A stretch of 64,000 nt of DNA, taken from Prodigiosinella aquatilis (GTDB lineage Bacteria > Pseudomonadota > Gammaproteobacteria > Enterobacterales > Enterobacteriaceae). The stretch's first letter is position 1. Each line of letters starts with the position of its first letter. This document shows, piece by piece, positions 17,623-23,963 of the stretch. The notes under the pieces were generated by a model. The model was not told where the DNA came from, did no database searches, and saw only the letters and a list, made by a program, of their open reading frames with translations. The stretch is taken from assembly GCA_030388725.1 (NCBI GenBank), contig CP128857.1:620001-684000 (forward strand). The letters are read 5' to 3'. A program made the translations under genes and the position numbers.

Positions 17623-18312
17623 ATGGCTGGACAATTAGACGAAGCAGCAAAGCAAATTCTTGGGACGTTATTAGCGGATTTTAGCGATAGAGAGTTAACT
17701 GCTAAAGATTTGAAGTCGGGTTATGAAGGCCCAAAACCCGAGGCATTGGCAACGGCGATATGCAATGTTGCAGATATTACAACTATAGATTTTGAAGTGG
17801 CATTCTCAGATCTTGAGAAAGACAAATTGATCAAAACTGGTCCTATGGCTATGTACGATAACGATAGAAATAGTTCTGTTATCTTCATCGGGTCATACAG
17901 CAAGCGTGAATACGTGTATTTAACAGAGGCGGGCTACAAGGAATCAAGAAAAGCACCCAATCGTCCACAGAGGGTTCAGCGTATAGTCAATAATCTTACT
18001 ATTACTGGTGGACAATTCAGTAACATGCAATTGGGACAAGGTGAGAGCGTTAGCCAATCTATGGGTATTACCGCCGCCAGTTCTGACTCAGAAATTGTGG
18101 CAAAGTTGATTTCTATCCTTGAACAACAAGGGCAGTCTGTTAATAGCGATCAGCTGGCTGATATCACAGCTGCTGTTGCAGCAGCAAATGAGGGGAATGG
18201 TAAAGGAGCCAAATCTTTGCTCGCTAAAGTTTGTGGGCCTGTATGGGAGTCTGTGCAGCCGGTTATGTGGCCTATAGTTGGTGAACTTGTTAAAAGAAGT
18301 TTGGATCTCTAA
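17623..18312 (+). CDS. Hypothetical protein with winged-helix-like start and hydrophobic C-terminal helix
   Basis: I do not recognise this 229-aa protein. Residues 1-105 look like a winged-helix domain (FEVAFSDLEKDKLIKTG, ending YVYLTEAGYKES). A short beta/Gly segment follows at about 120-145 (NNLTITGGQFSNMQLGQGES), then a helical tail ending in an amphipathic VCGPVWESVQPVMWPIVGEL. AAGGA stands 10 bases before the ATG. It lies just outside attL, next to the orphan excisionase, so it is likely mobile cargo. The Gly-rich segment plus hydrophobic tail is reminiscent of regulator-effector proteins in bacterial conflict systems, but that is only an impression. Confidence 0.65.
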   Translation: MAGQLDEAAKQILGTLLADFSDRELTAKDLKSGYEGPKPEALATAICNVADITTIDFEVAFSDLEKDKLIKTGPMAMYDNDRNSSVIFIGSYSKREYVYLTEAGYKESRKAPNRPQRVQRIVNNLTITGGQFSNMQLGQGESVSQSMGITAASSDSEIVAKLISILEQQGQSVNSDQLADITAAVAAANEGNGKGAKSLLAKVCGPVWESVQPVMWPIVGELVKRSLDL

Positions 18313-18424
18313 ATTCTTTTGGAGGTCAAATTAGGTCGCTTAGGTACCTTTTTTGATGATAAAAGTATTTTTAATACCGGTTATTACCGTTCTGAGGTAT
18401 CCCATAAGTATCCCAGAAACAACA

Positions 18425-18460
18425 AAGGAGTTACGCTATTAACGTAACTCCTTGTTTTAT
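18425..18460 (+). terminator. Strong terminator at the prophage left boundary
   Basis: An 11-bp perfect stem (AAGGAGTTACG/CGTAACTCCTT) followed by GTTTTATTT. It abuts attL and may be the terminator once downstream of the original tRNA gene, or of the 229-aa gene. Confidence 0.85.
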
Positions 18461-18506
18461 TTGGTGGCCCCTCCCCGGCTTGAACGGGGGACCAAGCGAT
18501 TATGAG
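18459..18506. repeat. Prophage attachment site attL
   Basis: 48 bases identical to 51506-51553, containing the 3' 45 bases of tRNA-Ile2. The tRNA's 5' half is absent here, so this copy is the displaced original tRNA end and not a gene. Confidence 0.93.
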
Positions 18507-18592
18507 AACCATTTAAACCAACTGAAAAACAATAACTTAGTTATAAAACAGTGAGTTGATAAATATATACAAGACAATAAAGGGCAGTAATC

Positions 18593-19632
18593 CTAAGCTG
18601 GCGCGACACTTTTGCGACATTTTAGAGGATTGAGCTTAGCTGCCTCCTCCAGATGATTTGGGGCAAAGTGAGCATAGCGCATTGTCATTTTAATATCAGT
18701 GTGACCAAGTATTTTTTGCAGTACCAAGATGTTCCCGCCGTTCATCATAAAGTGGGATGCAAAAGTGTGACGTAGAACGTGAGTGAGCTGTCCGGGAGGA
18801 AGGGCAATCCCTGCTCGCTCGATAGCATTTCTAAATGCGTAATAACATGGCGTGAATATGGTGCCGCTCTTTTTTGGCAGTTCAGCTATTAATTCCGGGT
18901 CTAATGGAATCGTCCGGTTTTTTTTTACCTTTGGTTTTTATGAATGTCACCTTGCCTGCCGATATTTGTGAGCGTTTAAGGCTTTCTGACTCACTCCAAC
19001 GCGCGCCAGTAGCTAGGCAAATTTTGACGATCATCTCAAGGTCTTTAGCTGAGCTTTGGCGGCATTCAAGCAAAAGGCGGTCGATATCTTCGCCGGTGAG
19101 ATAGGCCATTTCGCTTTCATCGGTGCGAAACTGGCGAACATTCTCAAGTGGGTTAGGTGCGCTCCATTCCCCCAGACGTTTTAATTCATTAAACACCGCC
19201 AAAAAATAGGCGTGCTCAAGGTTCATCGTGCGAGGGGAAACTTTGCTAATGCGTTTAGTTCGTGCGAATTGCCCATCTAGTCGTTTAGCCCTATAAGCAG
19301 TAAAAAGCTGTGCGCTAAATTCTTCAGCGAGAGGGGAACCCATGCAATCAGCCGCCCAAAGCATGGATGATTTTCTTTTTTTCCCCATCACGAAGAGTAA
19401 TGCCGTGTCGCTCGAACCAAAGATGAACCAAGTCTGTTAGGCTGCGGCGATCTTTTCCATCGCCTAGCCAGGGTGCATTTTCAATTTTTTGTAGGGTATA
19501 GTTTTCAAAGGCCAGAGCCTCGCCTTTAGTCGCAAATTTTTTACGGACACGCTTACCTTGCTTGCCGTCGCTGCGATTAATAGTATAAAAATCCGCGAGC
19601 CAATCACCGCTTTTTAACTTACGTACACTCAT
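18593..19632 (-). pseudogene. int: P2-family tyrosine integrase with two frameshifts
   Basis: About 345 codons when repaired. The N-terminus MSVRKLKSGDWLADFYTINR is the P2-family arm-binding domain. The frame breaks in a run of seven A at about 19374-19383, continues as RKSSMLWAADCMG, and breaks again in a run of nine (18918-18926). It then reads RTIPLDPELI and the catalytic HVLRHTFASHF...LGHTDIKMTMRYAHFAP, with the R-H-R-H-Y residues in place. Both faults are one extra base in a homopolymer, so genuine decay and sequencing error are equally possible. Confidence 0.88.
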
Positions 19633-19633
19633 A

Positions 19634-20215
19634 TTATTGAATAGTGAGAACGACTCTACCTAATACTGTAATGTCATCAATATTGCAGTCAAAGGCCACG
19701 CCCGCACCTTCAACTTTCAATCGTTTGACAGGGATACGTGTTAGAGACCTCACACTTATTTTTCCTTCAATATTGACTAGCCATAGCCCATCGCTGACTA
19801 ATTCTAAATGTAAATCAACTATGTATTGCGTGTCTGAGTCAACCACTAACTGAGGTTTATTGGGGAACGTGCGTGGCTCAATGAATAGCGATTTATCGAG
19901 CAAGACATAGCCTGCATCAATAAGCTCACCTCTAATTAGACTTTTTCTAACAACACTTGTAGAGGTAGTGCCATTATCTTGATGTTTTTCACCAGATCCT
20001 GTCAATAACCATTCAAGCGTTACTCCTGTTTCCATCATGCATTGCACCATAATGTCACTGGGCAAACCGCCACGTTTGTAGCGCGCCGCTAATGAGCTAG
20101 ATGCTATGTCTAGATGGTCAGCAAGGTGAGCTTTCTGAGTAAATCCATAGGCTTCAATCACTCGGTCCAAAATTGGGCCACTACCTGCATCGGGGTTTAT
20201 ACGGAATCTAGCCAT
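19634..20215 (-). CDS. Phage CI repressor (186 type)
   Basis: The lysogeny repressor, 193 aa. An N-terminal helix-turn-helix (FTQKAHLADHLDIASSSLAA, about residues 25-45) is followed by the typical LPSDIMVQCMMETGVTLEWLLTGSG. The C-terminal oligomerisation domain (about residues 95-193) is of the 186 CI kind rather than the P2 C kind. It lacks an Ala-Gly autocleavage site, so induction would need an antirepressor, as with 186 Tum. It is divergent from cox and immediately upstream of int in the same operon. Confidence 0.9.
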   Translation of the reverse strand: MARFRINPDAGSGPILDRVIEAYGFTQKAHLADHLDIASSSLAARYKRGGLPSDIMVQCMMETGVTLEWLLTGSGEKHQDNGTTSTSVVRKSLIRGELIDAGYVLLDKSLFIEPRTFPNKPQLVVDSDTQYIVDLHLELVSDGLWLVNIEGKISVRSLTRIPVKRLKVEGAGVAFDCNIDDITVLGRVVLTIQ

Positions 20216-20224
20216 AAAATTTTA

Positions 20225-20300
20225 AAGCTAGATTAAATCTACAAATATTGACATGTAGAAAATATCTAGCTAATCTCCATCTTGTAGTTAGTTTTTAACT
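20225..20300 (+). promoter_or_regulatory. Early lytic promoter and CI operator region
   Basis: TTGACA (20248-20253), a 17-base spacer and TAATCT (20271-20276) make a near-consensus sigma-70 promoter toward cox. TAGATT-A-AATCTA (20229-20241) is an inverted repeat, and GCTAGAT/ATCTAGC (20227-20233 and 20264-20270) a second, overlapping the promoter; these are good candidates for CI operators in the lysis-lysogeny switch. Confidence 0.75.
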
Positions 20301-20346
20301 GTCATTGACTGATATTGCCGTATCAATCTAATCAGGAGTTTGCCTT

Positions 20347-20571
20347 ATGCGTCCCAACATTACAATTATCATCCCTGAACCATACCTCCCCTTAGACGAG
20401 TATTGCCGTCGCACTGGCACCAATAAAGAAACAGCCAGAAACCTGATTGAATACGGGAAATTGCCTATCAAACCGAAAGGTCAGCAAAAGAAAGGGCTGG
20501 TCGAAGTGAATATGGCTGCCTTGACGATCCAAGCCTTGAGTCAGTGTGACATTTCGCTTAACGCGAACTAA
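20347..20571 (+). CDS. cox: Cox/Apl-type regulatory protein
   Basis: A 74-aa first gene of the lytic operon. It opens MRPNITIIIPEPYLPLDEYC and has a winged-helix core (RTGTNKETARNLIEYGKLPI) typical of the P2 Cox family, which represses the lysogenic promoter and acts as excisionase. In 186 the equivalent is Apl. AGGAG lies 8 bases before the ATG. It is 120 bp from the divergent CI gene, over the promoter region. Confidence 0.88.
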   Translation: MRPNITIIIPEPYLPLDEYCRRTGTNKETARNLIEYGKLPIKPKGQQKKGLVEVNMAALTIQALSQCDISLNAN

Positions 20572-20598
20572 TCATTGCGATTTAGGACGACGATAACC

Positions 20599-21102
20599 AT
20601 GTTTGATTACCAGATCGCCAAACAGCCACTTTTTGATGATGCCTGCCGAAAATTTGCCAGTCAGCAGAATCTGGTCGATGTGGCAAACGCCGTCAACATA
20701 CGGCCTCAAATGCTGCGCAACAAATTAAACCCGGAACAGCCTCATAAACTGACATGTGAAGAATTGCTGACCATCACTGATGTGACCGAAGACGCCACAC
20801 TGATTGATGGCCTACTGGCACAGCTCAAATGTATGCCCGCCGTTCCCATGAACGAAGCGAACGCCGAACGCATCACCACTTACGTGTTGCAGGCCACCGC
20901 CGCGATGGGTGCCGTAGCGGCGGAAAGCGTCTCTACCGAACGCATGAGCCAGACACGACGCCACGCATTTATCAGCAGTATTAACTCCGGTATCAAATAT
21001 CTGTCGTTAGTTGGCTTGTCGCTGCAAACACGCATCCAGGCAAACCCGGCGCTGGCGTCCACCGTAGACGCTATCAGCGGGATAGGCGCAAGTTTGAGCT
21101 GA
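20599..21102 (+). CDS. Phage regulatory protein CII
   Basis: The 186-type CII family (CP76-like), 168 aa, which in 186 activates establishment transcription of cI. The start at 20599 is preceded by AGGACGA; an in-frame TTG 24 bases earlier is unlikely. The helix-turn-helix lies in LVDVANAVNIRPQMLRNKLN (about residues 24-43). The C-terminal helical region probably oligomerises. Its presence between cox and the replication genes puts this phage closer to 186 than to P2. Confidence 0.88.
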   Translation: MFDYQIAKQPLFDDACRKFASQQNLVDVANAVNIRPQMLRNKLNPEQPHKLTCEELLTITDVTEDATLIDGLLAQLKCMPAVPMNEANAERITTYVLQATAAMGAVAAESVSTERMSQTRRHAFISSINSGIKYLSLVGLSLQTRIQANPALASTVDAISGIGASLS

Positions 21103-21201
21103 ATAACAACACCAGGGGAAACCACGCGCCGGGCGTGGTGAAACATCCCGGCACCTACTCGCAACTGCCTATTTGTGGGCAGTTACCAACAGGAGGGAAC
21201 A

Positions 21202-21375
21202 ATGCAAAAACCGATATCTATTGCACCTTTTCTCTGGCGTCATCAGGTAGAGAAACCACTCCCCGCAGAGATCCGTCACGGGAAAGGTAAACAGGGGATC
21301 ATTATCCGGCCCGATGGCCGTCGCTGGGCACCACCCAGCGGCACGTTCAAAGACTTATTCAGGAGGCATTCATGA
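21202..21375 (+). CDS. Small conserved early phage protein (Fil-like/DUF2724 candidate)
   Basis: A 57-aa basic protein beginning MQKPISIAPFLWRHQVEKPL, set at 21202 by an excellent AGGAGGG site. It is the kind of short early gene found after CII in 186-like phages, where fil blocks cell division. Its stop overlaps the next start (ATGA), so they are translationally coupled. The family call is tentative. Confidence 0.6.
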   Translation: MQKPISIAPFLWRHQVEKPLPAEIRHGKGKQGIIIRPDGRRWAPPSGTFKDLFRRHS

Positions 21376-21881
21376 ACCAGCATTACGCATTTACTGCCGG
21401 GCACCTGAACACCATGCCAGGCAACTTACGCGCCCTGATTGGCAAGCACTTTGCCGGTAGCCGCTGGCAGCAATCTTGTGATTTTTACAATCACCTGCCT
21501 GAACGTTACCGGGCAACGGTTGTTTTCCATGCCGGGCTTAATCAGAGCGTTGCGGTTTATCACCTTGAAGAAATGGAAACCAGCGTTTGCGAACGAGTGA
21601 TCGGCGCACTGGATGAATTACGCCGCGCCTTTGCTAAATACCGTAAACACGAAATTAGCAATACTACGTTTATTCAGCGTTTATCTATTAGCGAAAGAAA
21701 ATCGTTATTTTTCCATGCCGGATTATCTGCCGAGGAATTTAATCAACCAATCTGGCGTATTGAAAGCGATAGCTGTGAATGGAAACCCGCGTTAATTCGC
21801 TCATTGCAGGAGCTGTTAAGCGCGTTCGAAGATTCACCCGCTATTTTGACCAGTATTAAACCCGAAATTTATACCTGTTAA
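21372..21881 (+). CDS. Phage replication protein B
   Basis: A 169-aa product matching the size and the GNLRALIGKHFAGSRWQ...LPERYRATVVFHAGL pattern of P2 gpB, which helps load the host DnaB helicase for rolling-circle replication. AGGAGG lies 5 bases before the ATG. Its start overlaps the previous gene by four bases. Confidence 0.75.
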   Translation: MNQHYAFTAGHLNTMPGNLRALIGKHFAGSRWQQSCDFYNHLPERYRATVVFHAGLNQSVAVYHLEEMETSVCERVIGALDELRRAFAKYRKHEISNTTFIQRLSISERKSLFFHAGLSAEEFNQPIWRIESDSCEWKPALIRSLQELLSAFEDSPAILTSIKPEIYTC

Positions 21882-21949
21882 TTAACGCCCGGAAAAATCA
21901 GACGCTTCACCGCGTCGGGCATTCTTTTACCTGAAAACGAGAAAACACT

Positions 21950-22192
21950 ATGCAAACTATTGCACAAGCACATCAAGAGAAATTAGCTCGTGAAGCAAAT
22001 CAGTGGAGTTTAGCACAGGCATTAAGTGCTGCTAGAAAAGAAGAAAAGGCACACGCCGCCGTCCTGTTTTCCAGCCATCTTGACCGGCTGGCCGTATACG
22101 CAGAACAGGAACAATTAAGCGGTGCCGAAATTATCGAATTGCTACGCCAGGAAGCAGAAAAAGTCCATCAGCAAGCGAAGGAGCATCACTAA
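21950..22192 (+). CDS. DUF2732 family early phage protein
   Basis: An 80-aa highly helical, charged protein (LAREANQWSLAQALSAARKE, LSGAEIIELLRQEAEKVH) that fits the small P2-like early family DUF2732. The function is unknown. Its stop overlaps the start of the next gene (TAATG). Confidence 0.72.
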   Translation: MQTIAQAHQEKLAREANQWSLAQALSAARKEEKAHAAVLFSSHLDRLAVYAEQEQLSGAEIIELLRQEAEKVHQQAKEHH

Positions 22193-22416
22193 TGGCGGAC
22201 AGCATGGATATTTCCCAGGAACAGCAGAACATGCTGCTAGCCGCCCAAGTAGCAAAGGCCCGAGCGTTACCCTTTCGGGCGTCTGCCTTTTTCTGTGAAG
22301 AGTGCAACGCCCCAATCCCAGAAGAACGCCGGGCCGCCGTTCCCGGCGTGTGCTGCTGCGTAACCTGTCAAGAAATCCAGGAACTAAAAAACAAACACTA
22401 TCGAGGTGCTTTATGA
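22192..22416 (+). CDS. TraR/DksA-type zinc-finger protein
   Basis: A 74-aa protein with a C4 zinc finger: CEEC (about residues 37-40) and CVTC (about residues 59-62), then the helix QEIQELKNKHYRGAL. Small TraR-like proteins bind the RNA polymerase secondary channel; P2-like phages carry one near this position. The last 61 bases of the gene are repeated, with nine differences, at the 3' end of the adjacent methylase gene. Confidence 0.85.
   Translation: MADSMDISQEQQNMLLAAQVAKARALPFRASAFFCEECNAPIPEERRAAVPGVCCCVTCQEIQELKNKHYRGAL
22356..22416 (+). repeat. Direct repeat, copy 1 (zinc-finger gene 3' end)
   Basis: 61 bases ending in the stop codon, matching 23803-23863 at 52 positions; the encoded CVTCQEI-ELKNKHYRGA is shared. 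Confidence 0.9.
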
Positions 22417-22931
22417 GTAATGCGCATGAGTTGAAGATTACTACTGACCTGTTTCAGAAATTGTGTTCTGGGAGGAACAATATTATTTGTCGCGTTAATG
22501 ATCGGGTTTATACGCCTGGTGATTATCTAGTATTGCGCGAATGGATATCAGTAGAAGAGAAATATACAGGCAATTGCATCAGGACAACGATAAATAATGT
22601 TCGCATTGTTGGTGACGCTCTTCACGGCTCTAATGGTTCTGCAATTCTGTCGGTCGATAATACGCGTATTGAGTCGGATAATTCTCCACTACTCCTGGAT
22701 CTCAGCAAAATACCAGACTCACCGGCAGACCGCATGCAAATAGGCGGTTGTGAATGGCTAGACTGGAATCAATTGAGTGCGCTGGGGCTAATTAAACGTA
22801 TCAATCGTGAAATTCTGCACCCGCTTGGGTTTGCGATGTTCAGGGATACTGAATCTGGGGCATCTCCCGGTGCAATGATCGCCAATGATGGGGTCTGGAT
22901 CTATGGCGATGAGTCAGGGGATAAATCATGA
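22413..22931 (+). CDS. DUF3850-like (ASCH/PUA-type) early phage protein
   Basis: 172 aa from the ATG at 22413, which overlaps the previous stop. Residues 1-75 (ELKITTDLFQKLCSGRNNII...RVYTPGDYLVLREW) resemble DUF3850, a PUA/ASCH-like RNA-binding fold. The C-terminal half, ending PLGFAMFRDTESGASPGAMI, is a second small domain common in phage proteins. No known function. An alternative start 111 bases upstream would overlap the zinc-finger gene wholly and is unlikely. Confidence 0.68.
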   Translation: MSNAHELKITTDLFQKLCSGRNNIICRVNDRVYTPGDYLVLREWISVEEKYTGNCIRTTINNVRIVGDALHGSNGSAILSVDNTRIESDNSPLLLDLSKIPDSPADRMQIGGCEWLDWNQLSALGLIKRINREILHPLGFAMFRDTESGASPGAMIANDGVWIYGDESGDKS

Positions 22932-23863
22932 TCCGTCCGTTCATCAAATGGGCGGGGGGTAAAACCCGCGTCCTACCCGATTTGCTGTCACACCTTCCCG
23001 CCGCTGATTGCCTGATTGAACCGTTTGTCGGCGGTGCGTCGGTGTTCCTGAATACGGATTACCGCCGCTATGTGCTGGCCGATATCAACCCGGATCTTAT
23101 TAACCTGTATCGCTGTGTAACCAGCTATACGGATCTGGTTATCGAAGCCGCGCAAGGAATCTTTGAAAAGTTCAATGATGCCGAGGGCTACGGCAAAATT
23201 CGCACTGCTTTCAACACTCAGAGGCGATCCGCGCGTATGTGTGCGCATACGCTGGAGAATATTGGACGCGCTGCGCAATTCCTCTATCTGAACCGCCATT
23301 GTTATAACGGCGTTTGCCGTTACAGCCGTAAGACTGGCTTTAATGTGCCGTTTGGCAAGTATAAAAGCGTCTACTTTCCTGAAAATGAAATTCGCCTGTT
23401 TGCCGAAAAAGCCAATGATACTAAGGCGATATTTCTTTGCGCGCCATTCCAGCGTTCCCTACAGGTCGTCACTGGTGGCGACGTTCTCGTTTACTGCGAT
23501 CCGCCGTACCTGCCCATCAGTGAAACAGCTAATTTTACGCAATACCATGCCTCTGCATTCACTGCTGCCGATCACCGTGCGTTAGCCGCCGCCTTGCTTG
23601 AAGCAAACAGAAAACACGGCGTCCAGTGCGTTATTTCCAACAGCGACACCCTGTTAACCCGCGAAATTTACCAGCCTTTCACAATGCACGAAATCAGCGT
23701 GCAACGTTCTGTCAGCTCCGACATAGACAACCGCCAGAAGGCCAAAGAGGTAATCGGCGTTCTACCTGTCTGTAAATACTGCGGATGCTATGTGCGCGGC
23801 GGCTGCGTGACCTGTCAAGAAATCCGGGAACTAAAAAATAAGCACTACCGGGGGGCAATATGA
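22928..23863 (+). CDS. DNA adenine methylase fused to a TraR/DksA-like zinc-finger tail
   Basis: Residues 1-280 are a Dam-type N6-adenine methylase: FIKWAGGKTRVLP (SAM site), EPFVGGASVF, and the catalytic DPPY (CDPPYLP, about residue 193). Usual Dam proteins end after the KAKEVIGV region; here about 30 more residues (CKYCGCYVRGG-CVTCQEIRELKNK) reproduce the C-terminal zinc ribbon of the neighbouring TraR-like gene. The reading frame is continuous, so this is a fusion. In phages such enzymes protect DNA from restriction or time transcription. It overlaps both neighbours by four bases. Confidence 0.9.
   Translation: MIRPFIKWAGGKTRVLPDLLSHLPAADCLIEPFVGGASVFLNTDYRRYVLADINPDLINLYRCVTSYTDLVIEAAQGIFEKFNDAEGYGKIRTAFNTQRRSARMCAHTLENIGRAAQFLYLNRHCYNGVCRYSRKTGFNVPFGKYKSVYFPENEIRLFAEKANDTKAIFLCAPFQRSLQVVTGGDVLVYCDPPYLPISETANFTQYHASAFTAADHRALAAALLEANRKHGVQCVISNSDTLLTREIYQPFTMHEISVQRSVSSDIDNRQKAKEVIGVLPVCKYCGCYVRGGCVTCQEIRELKNKHYRGAI
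23803..23863 (+). repeat. Direct repeat, copy 2 (methylase gene 3' end)
   Basis: Counterpart of 22356-22416. Several differences are silent, so the protein tail has been kept after duplication. Confidence 0.9.
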
Positions 23864-23952
23864 TTTACGCCTTTCCTTTTATCGCCTGTGGTTGCGGCTT
23901 GCTAGTCGGGGCCGCTGCCTGCCGGATCATGCTGTATCACCTTTCCCGGTAG
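23860..23952 (+). CDS. 30-aa single-span membrane peptide
   Basis: ATG at 23860 overlaps the methylase stop (ATGA), giving MIYAFPFIACGCGLLVGAAA and ten more residues ending LSR. It is hydrophobic over nearly its whole length with a basic end. The tight coupling and following gap of 11 bases to gpA suggest real translation. The function is unknown. Confidence 0.5.
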   Translation: MIYAFPFIACGCGLLVGAAACRIMLYHLSR

Positions 23953-23963
23953 GATATTAACAG

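Noticed and set aside
18459..18506. Second tRNA gene at attL
   Set aside because: Only the 3' half of tRNA-Ile2 is present; the D arm and 5' acceptor strand are absent.
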